Notes under the pieces: generated by a model
What the model was told of the DNA's origin: nothing
Seen by the model: only the letters and a program-made list of their open reading frames with translations
Databases searched by the model: none
Made by a program: the position numbers and the translations under genes
IMG/VR virus record: IMGVR_UViG_3300020420_000026
Span: 1-46,274 of that record
Strand: one strand, 5' to 3'
Length of the DNA stretch: 46,274 nt
Source: a virus
Shown: positions 34,111-39,858 of the stretch, piece after piece
How the letters are laid out: each line of letters begins with the position of its first letter
Numbering within the stretch: position 1 is the stretch's first letter

Positions 34111-34292
34111 AATTTAATGAATGGGTGCTCTCGTTCACTGTACTTTGTAGGGTAATGATAATCGACCAGCTCATACTCGAGCTTATCACAGTGATTCTGT
34201 GCATAGGTGTGTGCCTTAGCTTGGTTGTGTACAATGTCAGCATCAACGTCAACCTTGATGAGCATGTACAACGGCTTGATAACTCTGGTCAT
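34107..34292 (-). CDS. 61-residue early protein
   Basis: It reads MTRVIKPLYMLIKVDVDADI, then VHNQAKAHTYAQNHCDKLEY and a polar end. The start overlaps the stop of the ferredoxin-fold gene (TAATG). The alternation of a beta strand, an Ala-rich helix and ELVDYHYP suggests a small alpha/beta protein. No family recognised. Confidence 0.68.
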   Translation of the reverse strand: MTRVIKPLYMLIKVDVDADIVHNQAKAHTYAQNHCDKLEYELVDYHYPTKYSEREHPFIKL

Positions 34293-34768
34293 TACAAGTA
34301 CCCCGCTATCTCACAGCCGGGCTCGTCGTAGAACCACGAGATGGATACGTCAGGGTATTGCTCTCTGAGTGCATGGCATATAGCTTCGGGCGGCGACCAT
34401 GCTGTGTTGAACTCAATCTCCACAGACTCAGGGTCGTCATCTGTGACTACTACGTCATAGCAGTCCCACTTGGTATCCCAGTTGTACACACGCCAGTCAT
34501 ACCACCTGTCGTCCGCCTGACCTGTAGACTTGAACACAAGCCTACGCCATGGATCTTCGACGTATTGTGGTAACTCACCAACCTTGCCCTTTGGTTTATC
34601 CCAGTCGTACTTGGGCATATCACTGGACTTGAGTGGTGTGTTGAGCCAGTCAGGTTCTGGTATGATCTGTGTAAAGCAGTTCTCGTCCTCGAACATTTGC
34701 TTGATCTTGGCTACGTCATGCGTGTTAGCTGAGTAGACTGTAACCCTGTTGTGGCAATGGTTTGGCAT
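34292..34768 (-). CDS. YubB/DUF1281-type ferredoxin-fold protein
   Basis: 158 residues. MPNHCHNRVTVYSANTHDVA resembles the MPNWCxNxxxV start of the DUF1281/YubB ferredoxin-like domain found in plasmids and many phages, and the C-terminus (EIEFNTAWSPPEAICHALRE, YPDVSISWFYDEPGCEIAGY) matches its conserved WSPP and YDEPG motifs. Molecular function is not established. Moderately sure of the family. Confidence 0.78.
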   Translation of the reverse strand: MPNHCHNRVTVYSANTHDVAKIKQMFEDENCFTQIIPEPDWLNTPLKSSDMPKYDWDKPKGKVGELPQYVEDPWRRLVFKSTGQADDRWYDWRVYNWDTKWDCYDVVVTDDDPESVEIEFNTAWSPPEAICHALREQYPDVSISWFYDEPGCEIAGYL

Positions 34769-34780
34769 AGTTATCTCCGA

Positions 34781-35677
34781 TTAGTTTTTGTTGTATCTGT
34801 CAAGTAGCTTTGTGTAAGGAGCTTTGTTTGACTCTATAAAAGCATTATAGTCCATTTCTTTGTTGTTGTAAAGGTCTAGTAACTCTTTAAGAAACTTGTT
34901 TTCATCTGCTGATATACCTACAACTCTGCCTGACTTAGAACCCTTAGCTTTAGCTGGTGCTTTCTTGGCTGGTACTAGCTTCTTGGCTACAGCCTTGACT
35001 GCTGGTGCTGGCTGCTTTGCTGCTGGTGCTTTCATAGCTGCTTCTGCATCTTTGATTGCTTGGTTGATAGCTGCCTGTTCTTTGGCTCTGTCCTCTGGTG
35101 ATGTAGAGAAATCATATACTGGTAGTGATGTTGTCATGGTGGTAATAATGAATGATGGTTTACGTGATGGTATGCGTAGATAGTTTGTAGCTAGCCACGG
35201 CTTGGTGTTGAGGTAGCGTTTGTACGCTGTGATAGTGTCGATAGATGTATCGAACTTGATGTGCTCTGGCATGGCACGAGTAAACTCTGTGACCTTGTGT
35301 GATGCAAGTGATAGGAACTCGTCAGGGAATGAGGTGTGGTATATCATCTCTGCCTGACTGATAACGTCAAAGCAGGTATGCACCTTGTTGTAGCGAGCTT
35401 GATACTCATGACACAAAGCATAGCCATGTCGTATGAGCCATGCAAGATTGTACTGGTTGGCGGCAGCCCAGATAGTGCAAGGGTGTGACCGAAATGCACC
35501 ACGCTTGGTAGCATAGGGTGTGCCGTCCTTCTTGTATAACTTGCCCACACCATAATACCAATCGCTGTATATGATAGCAAGCATCTGGCAAGTCTCGAGT
35601 GGCATCTTGACTATGTGCTTGTCGGGTAGGTTGCGAGCCGATTGTATCGGGCAGGGATCTGTTACAAAGATGTTCAT
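34781..35677 (-). CDS. conserved phage protein with Ala/Lys/Pro-rich linker and C-terminal domain
   Basis: 298 residues from ATG 35677. Residues 1-180 (MNIFVTDPCPIQSARNLPDK, HIVKMPLETCQMLAI, HPCTIWAAANQYNLAWLIRH) match a phage family of unknown function with the pattern DP...A..L.DKH..KM..E..QML. Residues about 190-225 form an acidic start; 225-255 is a histone-like APAAKQPAPAVKAVAKK linker; 260-298 is a small C-terminal domain. An ATG between the parts could start a separate protein, but no ribosome binding site is seen. The predicted promoter places transcription start at the ATG, which would make the mRNA leaderless. Confidence 0.72.
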   Translation of the reverse strand: MNIFVTDPCPIQSARNLPDKHIVKMPLETCQMLAIIYSDWYYGVGKLYKKDGTPYATKRGAFRSHPCTIWAAANQYNLAWLIRHGYALCHEYQARYNKVHTCFDVISQAEMIYHTSFPDEFLSLASHKVTEFTRAMPEHIKFDTSIDTITAYKRYLNTKPWLATNYLRIPSRKPSFIITTMTTSLPVYDFSTSPEDRAKEQAAINQAIKDAEAAMKAPAAKQPAPAVKAVAKKLVPAKKAPAKAKGSKSGRVVGISADENKFLKELLDLYNNKEMDYNAFIESNKAPYTKLLDRYNKN

Positions 35678-35683
35678 ATCTAT

Positions 35684-35712
35684 ATTATAGTTCGGGTTTT
35701 TGATTCCGTCAA
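35684..35712 (-). promoter_or_regulatory. sigma70 promoter (TTGACG-N17-TATAAT) with no room for a leader
   Basis: Minus strand: TTGACG at 35712-35707, 17 bases, TATAAT at 35689-35684. Only six bases separate the -10 box from the ATG at 35677, so the first transcribed base would be at or next to the A of the start codon. It lies between the tRNA-Asp gene and the MNIFVTDPC gene. Confidence 0.75.
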
Positions 35713-35733
35713 CGAAATGTGTTGAAATCAAAA

Positions 35734-35805
35734 CGATTCTACGGGGAGTCGAACCCCGACCATGTCCGTGACAGGGACACGTTCTAACCATTAAACTATA
35801 GAATC
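35734..35805 (-). tRNA. tRNA-Asp (anticodon GTC)
   Basis: 72 bases that fold fully: acceptor GATTCTA/TAGAATC, a short D stem GTT/AAC with AATGGTTAG loop, anticodon stem TGTCC/GGACA with loop CTGTCAC (anticodon GTC), variable TGGT, T stem CGGGG/CCCCG with loop TTCGACT, discriminator G. CCA is not encoded. It is in the same direction as all genes. A single tRNA gene in an early region is unusual for a T7-like phage. Confidence 0.93.
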
Positions 35806-35810
35806 AGGGA

Positions 35811-35972
35811 CTACGCTAGTGGTTTAGCGTTGCCGTTGTGTACGACCTTCTTCTTGAGAAAGACATACGTCTCGTAAGGACAGTCAGTCCATGTACCATG
35901 TGATACCATCCAGTCGTAGCCAAGTAGTACTGGTATCATGGCTTTGTCCTCTATGTATGTATTGAATGGCAT
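35811..35972 (-). CDS. 53-residue early protein
   Basis: It reads MPFNTYIEDKAMIPVLLGYD, then WMVSHGTWTDCPYETYVFLK and a basic end. A strong GGAGGT lies eight bases before the ATG, which overlaps the upstream stop (TAATG). It ends just before the tRNA gene. Function unknown. Confidence 0.75.
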   Translation of the reverse strand: MPFNTYIEDKAMIPVLLGYDWMVSHGTWTDCPYETYVFLKKKVVHNGNAKPLA

Positions 35973-36403
35973 TATGACTTACCTCCGTCGATAACTCCAA
36001 GACTCTCCTTGCGTATCTTCAACTCGATAGCTAGTACCTCGTCCTCGATCTGCTTTCTTGGCCTGTTGTGTAAGTCCCACTTGTGTCCAATGTCAGATGC
36101 AAGTACGTCAAGGTATAGATAGAATACGTCTTTGATGTACTCTTTCTGGTCAGCTGCTGTGTGATCTGTCATGGTGTACGCTTTCTGCATGATTGCGTAG
36201 TGATTCCATGCGTCAGGTGAGTCAAGCAAGTAGTGGTGCATATATCCGTCCCACTCCTGATAGTAAGCGAGTACGTTGTCCCAATCCTTGTGTTTGGTAG
36301 CCTTGCGTCTAGCTCCATTGATTAGTATGTCCTTGACCTCAAGCGGATTGTATGCGTTGAGTATCTCTAGAATAGGTTGATCTATAGGTGCGTGATCGGT
36401 CAT
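35972..36403 (-). CDS. 143-residue early protein, helical
   Basis: Starts MTDHAPIDQPILEILNAYNP. Rich in Tyr, Asp and His with motifs WDNVLAYYQEWDGYMHHYLL and KDVFYLYLDVLASDIGHKWD, suggesting a helical bundle. The first codons coincide with the candidate promoter core at 36383-36398. No recognised family. Confidence 0.7.
   Translation of the reverse strand: MTDHAPIDQPILEILNAYNPLEVKDILINGARRKATKHKDWDNVLAYYQEWDGYMHHYLLDSPDAWNHYAIMQKAYTMTDHTAADQKEYIKDVFYLYLDVLASDIGHKWDLHNRPRKQIEDEVLAIELKIRKESLGVIDGGKS
36383..36398 (-). promoter_or_regulatory. third copy of the candidate phage promoter core
   Basis: Minus strand CGATCACGCACCTATA followed by GATC. It differs from the copy at 38090-38111 by one base in the 16-base core but lacks the ACAGGGG initiation part. 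It lies over the start of the 143-residue gene, so it could be coincidence with coding sequence. Confidence 0.3.
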
Positions 36404-36404
36404 G

Positions 36405-36686
36405 TTAAATAAACTCCATTGATGGTGTGATGTATAGTCCGACTGCGTCTTGGTCGAACATCTCTTTGTATTCTTGTATTACGTCATTGATGGCCTGTCT
36501 GTCCTCAGTCTCGATAGATACTTGCTTGGTCTTCTCATGTTCAGACTTCCAACATCCGTCTGCGTCTGTAATTATGTAGCCATCAAAGTATGAATCAAGT
36601 ACCTCCTCGCAGTACATTTGCCAGTCGAGGTCTGTGACTAAGCCACCCGTAGGTATGTTGCGTCCGTAGGTTAGGTGATGTAGCAT
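36405..36686 (-). CDS. 93-residue acidic early protein
   Basis: It contains MYCEEVLDSYFDGYIITDAD, GCWKSEHEKTKQVSIETEDR and YKEMFDQDAVGLYITPSMEF. Acidic small early proteins can be inhibitors or DNA mimics, but nothing specific supports that here. It starts inside the end of the 34-residue membrane ORF. Confidence 0.68.
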   Translation of the reverse strand: MLHHLTYGRNIPTGGLVTDLDWQMYCEEVLDSYFDGYIITDADGCWKSEHEKTKQVSIETEDRQAINDVIQEYKEMFDQDAVGLYITPSMEFI

Positions 36687-36775
36687 AGCTGTGTCCTGTA
36701 TTGATAGGTGTATAGGTTAGTGAACTCCTGTGGTGTGAACAGTAGGAGTGATAGTAGTAATGTTATGAAAAGCAT
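36671..36775 (-). CDS. 34-residue membrane peptide
   Basis: It reads MLFITLLLSLLLFTPQEFTN, then a Tyr-rich tail. AGGAG lies seven bases before the ATG, a good ribosome binding site. The first 13 residues are a hydrophobic helix or signal sequence. It overlaps both neighbouring genes by 13-16 bases. Confidence 0.58.
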   Translation of the reverse strand: MLFITLLLSLLLFTPQEFTNLYTYQYRTQLCYIT

Positions 36776-37080
36776 ATCTTGTCTCCTGATGGTGTGTAGA
36801 TTGTGGCCTTGGTAGTATACTCACTCAGTTCGTGGTTGAGCACGGCTGCGGCAAGTGTCTGCTCGTTAGTCAATGATAGTACTGACTGGTCGAGTACGTC
36901 CGTGGCTTCGTCTGGTTCGAGTGAGATGAGCACCTCGTTCTGTGTGTCGTCGTCCTTGCATTGTGTGTAGTCAAGTCCAATGGCATCAAGCAGCTCCTCG
37001 CAGTCGCAGTCGATCTCGAAGTAGATGTCATACGTAGCTGCGACCTTGGCGAGTCCTGTTCTGTCCTGTACTGTAGTCAT
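36763..37080 (-). CDS. 105-residue acidic early protein
   Basis: It contains ATYDIYFEIDCDCEELLDAI and SLEPDEATDVLDQSVLSLTN. Strongly acidic, with a CDCEE cluster. It is preceded by the promoter at 37137-37170 with a leader of about 50 bases. Unknown function; an anti-host role is only a possibility. Confidence 0.7.
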   Translation of the reverse strand: MTTVQDRTGLAKVAATYDIYFEIDCDCEELLDAIGLDYTQCKDDDTQNEVLISLEPDEATDVLDQSVLSLTNEQTLAAAVLNHELSEYTTKATIYTPSGDKICFS

Positions 37081-37136
37081 GTGTGCGTCCGTCCTTGTGA
37101 TTGTGAAATAGGTTGTAATCTTTGTCTCATACCTTT

Positions 37137-37170
37137 ATTATAGCATCTTATCTTGAGACTGTGTTGAGAT
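37137..37170 (-). promoter_or_regulatory. early promoter 2 (ATCTCAACACA-N17-TATAAT)
   Basis: Minus strand: ATCTCAACACA (37170-37160), 17 bases, TATAAT (37142-37137). The -35 equivalent AACACA is far from TTGACA, but the same 11-base element with the same spacing precedes promoter 1 at 37574-37607. Drives the 105-residue gene and downstream early genes. Confidence 0.7.
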
Positions 37171-37241
37171 GTGTGGAATCTCAGATGAGTATACTGAGTC
37201 GCATGAGACTGATTGTGAAATGATTGTGAGATGTGTGAGTC

Positions 37242-37340
37242 TCAACATACTTTCACTGGTCTTGATTTGACACGCTTGACAAACTGAGACTTACGTCTAC
37301 GATTGCGAGTTGAGCGCATCTTGATATACACATATGTCAT
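37242..37340 (-). CDS. 32-residue Arg/Lys-rich peptide
   Basis: It reads MTYVYIKMRSTRNRRRKSQF, then VKRVKSRPVKVC. AGGAG lies ten bases before the ATG, overlapping the end of the preceding gene. Extremely basic, so nucleic-acid binding is likely. It lies among the GAGAC motifs. Confidence 0.58.
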   Translation of the reverse strand: MTYVYIKMRSTRNRRRKSQFVKRVKSRPVKVC

Positions 37341-37343
37341 TGA

Positions 37344-37541
37344 CTAGACTCCTGCGAATGCAAGCTGAGTCTCAGCCTTGAGATTGACTGCTACACCTAG
37401 TGTCTCAAGGTTCGCAATATCGTTAGCATTGATAGTCTTCTTACCTGTGAGACTTGTGAGAGCAGCAGCATATCTTGGGTCTAACACATAGTGTAGTTCT
37501 CTACCGAAGGCTTGTGTCTTAACTGTCTTGATGTTGGTCAT
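37344..37541 (-). CDS. 65-residue first early protein
   Basis: It reads MTNIKTVKTQAFGRELHYVL, then DPRYAAALTSLTGKKTINAN. A strong AGGAG precedes the ATG by nine bases. It is the first solid gene of the early region, only about 26 bases after the predicted start of promoter 1. Compact alpha/beta composition; no recognised family. Confidence 0.75.
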   Translation of the reverse strand: MTNIKTVKTQAFGRELHYVLDPRYAAALTSLTGKKTINANDIANLETLGVAVNLKAETQLAFAGV

Positions 37542-37854
37542 GTTTGGAATCTCCTTTTCTCTCGTATATACCTATTATAGCCGTCCAATATGAGATTGTG
37601 TTGAGATTTGAGCAGTCCCACACGATGCAAATGAGTCGCACATGAGTGTGAGTCTAAGACTAATACAGCTTGATACTGTCTCGAGACTGGAACGCCAACA
37701 GATGGCGACGCATGAGTCTACAGTTGCGTCCTTGTTGCGCTGAGACTCACGGTTCTTGCGAGACGCAGCGAGACTCAGAAGTCTATAATAACACGGCTGG
37801 CAACGGGGGCAAACCGTCCTGTGTGCATACGTATATCGACCTCTCAAATTTGCG
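37542..37854. other. non-coding region at the head of the early operon
   Basis: Apart from promoter 1 this 313-base stretch has no convincing gene on either strand; the open frames in it have no ribosome binding site and an odd Cys/Ser/Arg composition. It is dense in GAGTCTCA-like motifs and contains a plus-strand TATAAT without a -35 box. It may hold the left genome end, a regulator-binding array or both. Confidence 0.55.
37574..37607 (-). promoter_or_regulatory. early promoter 1 (ATCTCAACACA-N17-TATAAT)
   Basis: Minus strand: ATCTCAACACA (37607-37597), 17 bases, TATAAT (37579-37574). It shares the 11-base upstream element, the following RTCTCA and the exact spacing with promoter 2 at 37137-37170. 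It would be the first promoter met by host polymerase on the incoming genome. Confidence 0.72.
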
Positions 37855-38010
37855 TCATTTTTTCTTGAATAAGGACTCTAAATACTGCTTTTTTAGTTGT
37901 AAACGCTGCTCTTGGAGGTTCAATAACGGCCACTTATTAAGCTTTAGGGCGTATTTGATCTTTCTCCATCGAGCTAGCAAGGCCCTTTCGAGGGCTGCAA
38001 ATAGCTTCAT
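37855..38010 (-). CDS. 51-residue basic amphipathic protein after the terminase
   Basis: It reads MKLFAALERALLARWRKIKY, then ALKLNKWPLLNLQEQRLQLK and a Lys-rich end. Strongly helical and amphipathic, the sort of protein that can bind membranes or a partner helix. T7 has a small gene 19.5 at this place, but no sequence likeness is seen. No clear ribosome binding site, so only moderately supported. Confidence 0.5.
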   Translation of the reverse strand: MKLFAALERALLARWRKIKYALKLNKWPLLNLQEQRLQLKKQYLESLFKKK

Positions 38011-38061
38011 GTTGGTTAGTTGGAGTAGGTTATTAAGGAATATCCACTCATAGGATATTAG

Positions 38062-38098
38062 ATACAGGAGAGGAGTCCACCCTTCTCTTCCCCTGTAT
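38062..38098. other. hairpin after the terminase gene
   Basis: ATACAGG pairs with CCTGTAT, then AGAGGAG pairs with CTTCTCT (one G-T), with a three-base bulge and a six-base loop. No T-run follows on the minus strand, so it is not a standard intrinsic terminator. It could be a phage polymerase terminator, an mRNA stabiliser or part of a packaging signal near the genome end. Confidence 0.5.
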
Positions 38099-38111
38099 AA
38101 GTGCGTGATCG
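38090..38111 (-). promoter_or_regulatory. candidate phage RNA polymerase promoter after the terminase gene
   Basis: Minus strand CGATCACGCACTTATACAGG followed by GG, in the gap immediately after the terminase stop codon. It is nearly identical (21 of 22) to 32455-32476. T7 places promoters at both genome ends (phi-OL and phi-OR), and this site is near the expected genome end. TATACAGGGGAAGAG resembles the T7 TATAGGGAGA initiation region in layout. Confidence 0.5.
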
Positions 38112-38113
38112 AC

Positions 38114-39850
38114 CTAACGCCAGTTATGGTGGTCGTTGTAGTCGTCTAGACCTTGACATTCACGCCTTTGGTCAAGATCGTACCCCATTACGAGGTGATT
38201 TGCGCTTGCTTGAGGGTTATCTAGGAACTCTGCAAGCATATGGCTCCATTCTTCGCTCTTTCTAAGCCTAATTTGGTCTTGTGCAGAGATAGATAGGGCA
38301 TCTATGAAGTATTTCACGCCTTGAGCTAGACAATCTAGCCTATCATCGTGTTTTACAGCCCTTTTGTCCCTACACATACGGCTCATCTGATAAAATAGCA
38401 TATAGAGGAGCCTTTCTTCAGCTGGACTGTCTTTGTTGGACGCATAATCCCAATCAATGACACCACGGTCGACAATAAGACGATGCTGATTAAGAACAGG
38501 CTCAAGGGAGTCGATAATTCTGTCTTCTTTCCGAACATTCGCACGTACCTCTTCAATATTGATGTGTTGTTTTGTGTTGATAAGATGTTTTTTAAATAGT
38601 TCACCTACGATGCCATCTCCAAAGTTTGTCTCAATAACCAAGCTTGTAACTCCATAGTTTCTGCATTTGGAAAGGATGTCGAGCAAGGTACTATCCGAGT
38701 ACCCGTCTCTGTAGGCTGACATCTCATGCAGATAGATGAGTCCATTTCGTTGAGAGAGGAAGGCGGCAGCTGTTTCATCCGTTCCACGACCGCTTGGGTC
38801 AACGCTGCAAATCGTTTCATCATAACTGCTCCACTCTCCCACGAGTTGCATTGGAGAGTAAAAGTAATCACCCGGGAGGCCGACGGTTGGGGCATCTCGA
38901 ATGACTTTACTAGGATCGCTGCACCATATGATGTTTTCGGGAGCAGTGTTAGGGTTAACAGAAGTGACGATAAGATCAGCCATCTTAAGGGGGAATTTTT
39001 GTGCATCTGATAAGGTTGTGTCTAATTGAAACTGAAGCATAAAGTTGCTACGACCCATAGATGCTTCACGTTCTATGAGATCTTCGTCTGTGAATCTATC
39101 ATCTGTTGGAGCCCATTCTTCCGCACCCATATCAACATCTTCTTGGATTTCGGGTGCAAGGATCCCCTCATATTTAGATAGCTTGTCTTGTCTTGGGTAT
39201 CTGGCCGGCCAAACAAGTGGTCGATAATTCCGCTCCGCGAGCCTACGATAAATAGTAAAAGTAGTCTGAGGAGTCCCGAGATACATAATACGAGAATCGC
39301 TTTTCGGCGTAAGGATGGATTCTGCTTCTGTGCAGAGTTGTAAGAGTTTTTCACGCATGAACTCCGTAAGTGAGTTACCCGGTACTTCTACGTCATCCAA
39401 GATCATCAGGTCTGCACGAGATCCTGTCAGCTGTCCGGTGATACCAACTGACTTGACTGATGGTGCTTGGTGTGGGCTACAGTTAACATCAAAGCTTATC
39501 CTTGACCATCTACTGTCGTCCGACTTAGGTTGGAGGTGCTTTAACCAAGGTGTGTCTATGATGAGTTTCTGTAGAAAGATAGACATGTTGTCTGCACGTT
39601 CTTTTGATGCAGAGATTATCATGACTTTTCTTTCTGGGTCGTTAAATAGTGTCCATAATACGAACGCACCAGTAATCCACGATTTACCTACACCACGAAA
39701 CGCCTGCACTTGCAAACGCTTCGGGCCATTTTGTAGGTAGTCCGCAATCGCGTACTGTGCCCTCGTAGGACTAGGCAAGTTCAGCTCCGCCCACAATGCC
39801 TGTAGGAAGAGCTTGAAGTCTTGCTGTAGTAAAACTAGGGAATTTTCCAT
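38114..39850 (-). CDS. terL: terminase large subunit (T7 gp19-like)
   Basis: 578 residues (T7 gp19: 586). Walker A FRGVGKS (51-57), Walker B LMILDD (D152, D153), and the motif MYLGTPQT form the ATPase; D351 (VDPSGRGTDE), E407 (VIETNFGDG) and the KHDDRLDCLAQ motif near 525 form the RNase H-like nuclease. It packages DNA into the prohead and cuts concatemers. It is the last large gene, as in T7. Confidence 0.95.
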   Translation of the reverse strand: MENSLVLLQQDFKLFLQALWAELNLPSPTRAQYAIADYLQNGPKRLQVQAFRGVGKSWITGAFVLWTLFNDPERKVMIISASKERADNMSIFLQKLIIDTPWLKHLQPKSDDSRWSRISFDVNCSPHQAPSVKSVGITGQLTGSRADLMILDDVEVPGNSLTEFMREKLLQLCTEAESILTPKSDSRIMYLGTPQTTFTIYRRLAERNYRPLVWPARYPRQDKLSKYEGILAPEIQEDVDMGAEEWAPTDDRFTDEDLIEREASMGRSNFMLQFQLDTTLSDAQKFPLKMADLIVTSVNPNTAPENIIWCSDPSKVIRDAPTVGLPGDYFYSPMQLVGEWSSYDETICSVDPSGRGTDETAAAFLSQRNGLIYLHEMSAYRDGYSDSTLLDILSKCRNYGVTSLVIETNFGDGIVGELFKKHLINTKQHINIEEVRANVRKEDRIIDSLEPVLNQHRLIVDRGVIDWDYASNKDSPAEERLLYMLFYQMSRMCRDKRAVKHDDRLDCLAQGVKYFIDALSISAQDQIRLRKSEEWSHMLAEFLDNPQASANHLVMGYDLDQRRECQGLDDYNDHHNWR

Positions 39851-39858
39851 TTTTTCGG

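Larger units (their letters stand above)
37124..37775. repeat. cluster of GAGAC/GTCTC sites in the early region
   Basis: I count 13 GAGAC or GTCTC pentamers between about 37124 and 37775, against one or two expected by chance for both orientations. Several extend to TGAGTCTCA or TGAGACTCA, and one is the palindrome GTCTCGAGAC at 37679-37688. They occur in promoters, spacers and inside the 65- and 32-residue ORFs alike, so a protein recognition role is more likely than a coding cause. Confidence 0.75.

Noticed and set aside
37784-37789. TATAAT on the plus strand as a divergent promoter
   Set aside because: The bases 17 upstream (AGACGC) are not a -35 box and no plausible plus-strand gene follows.
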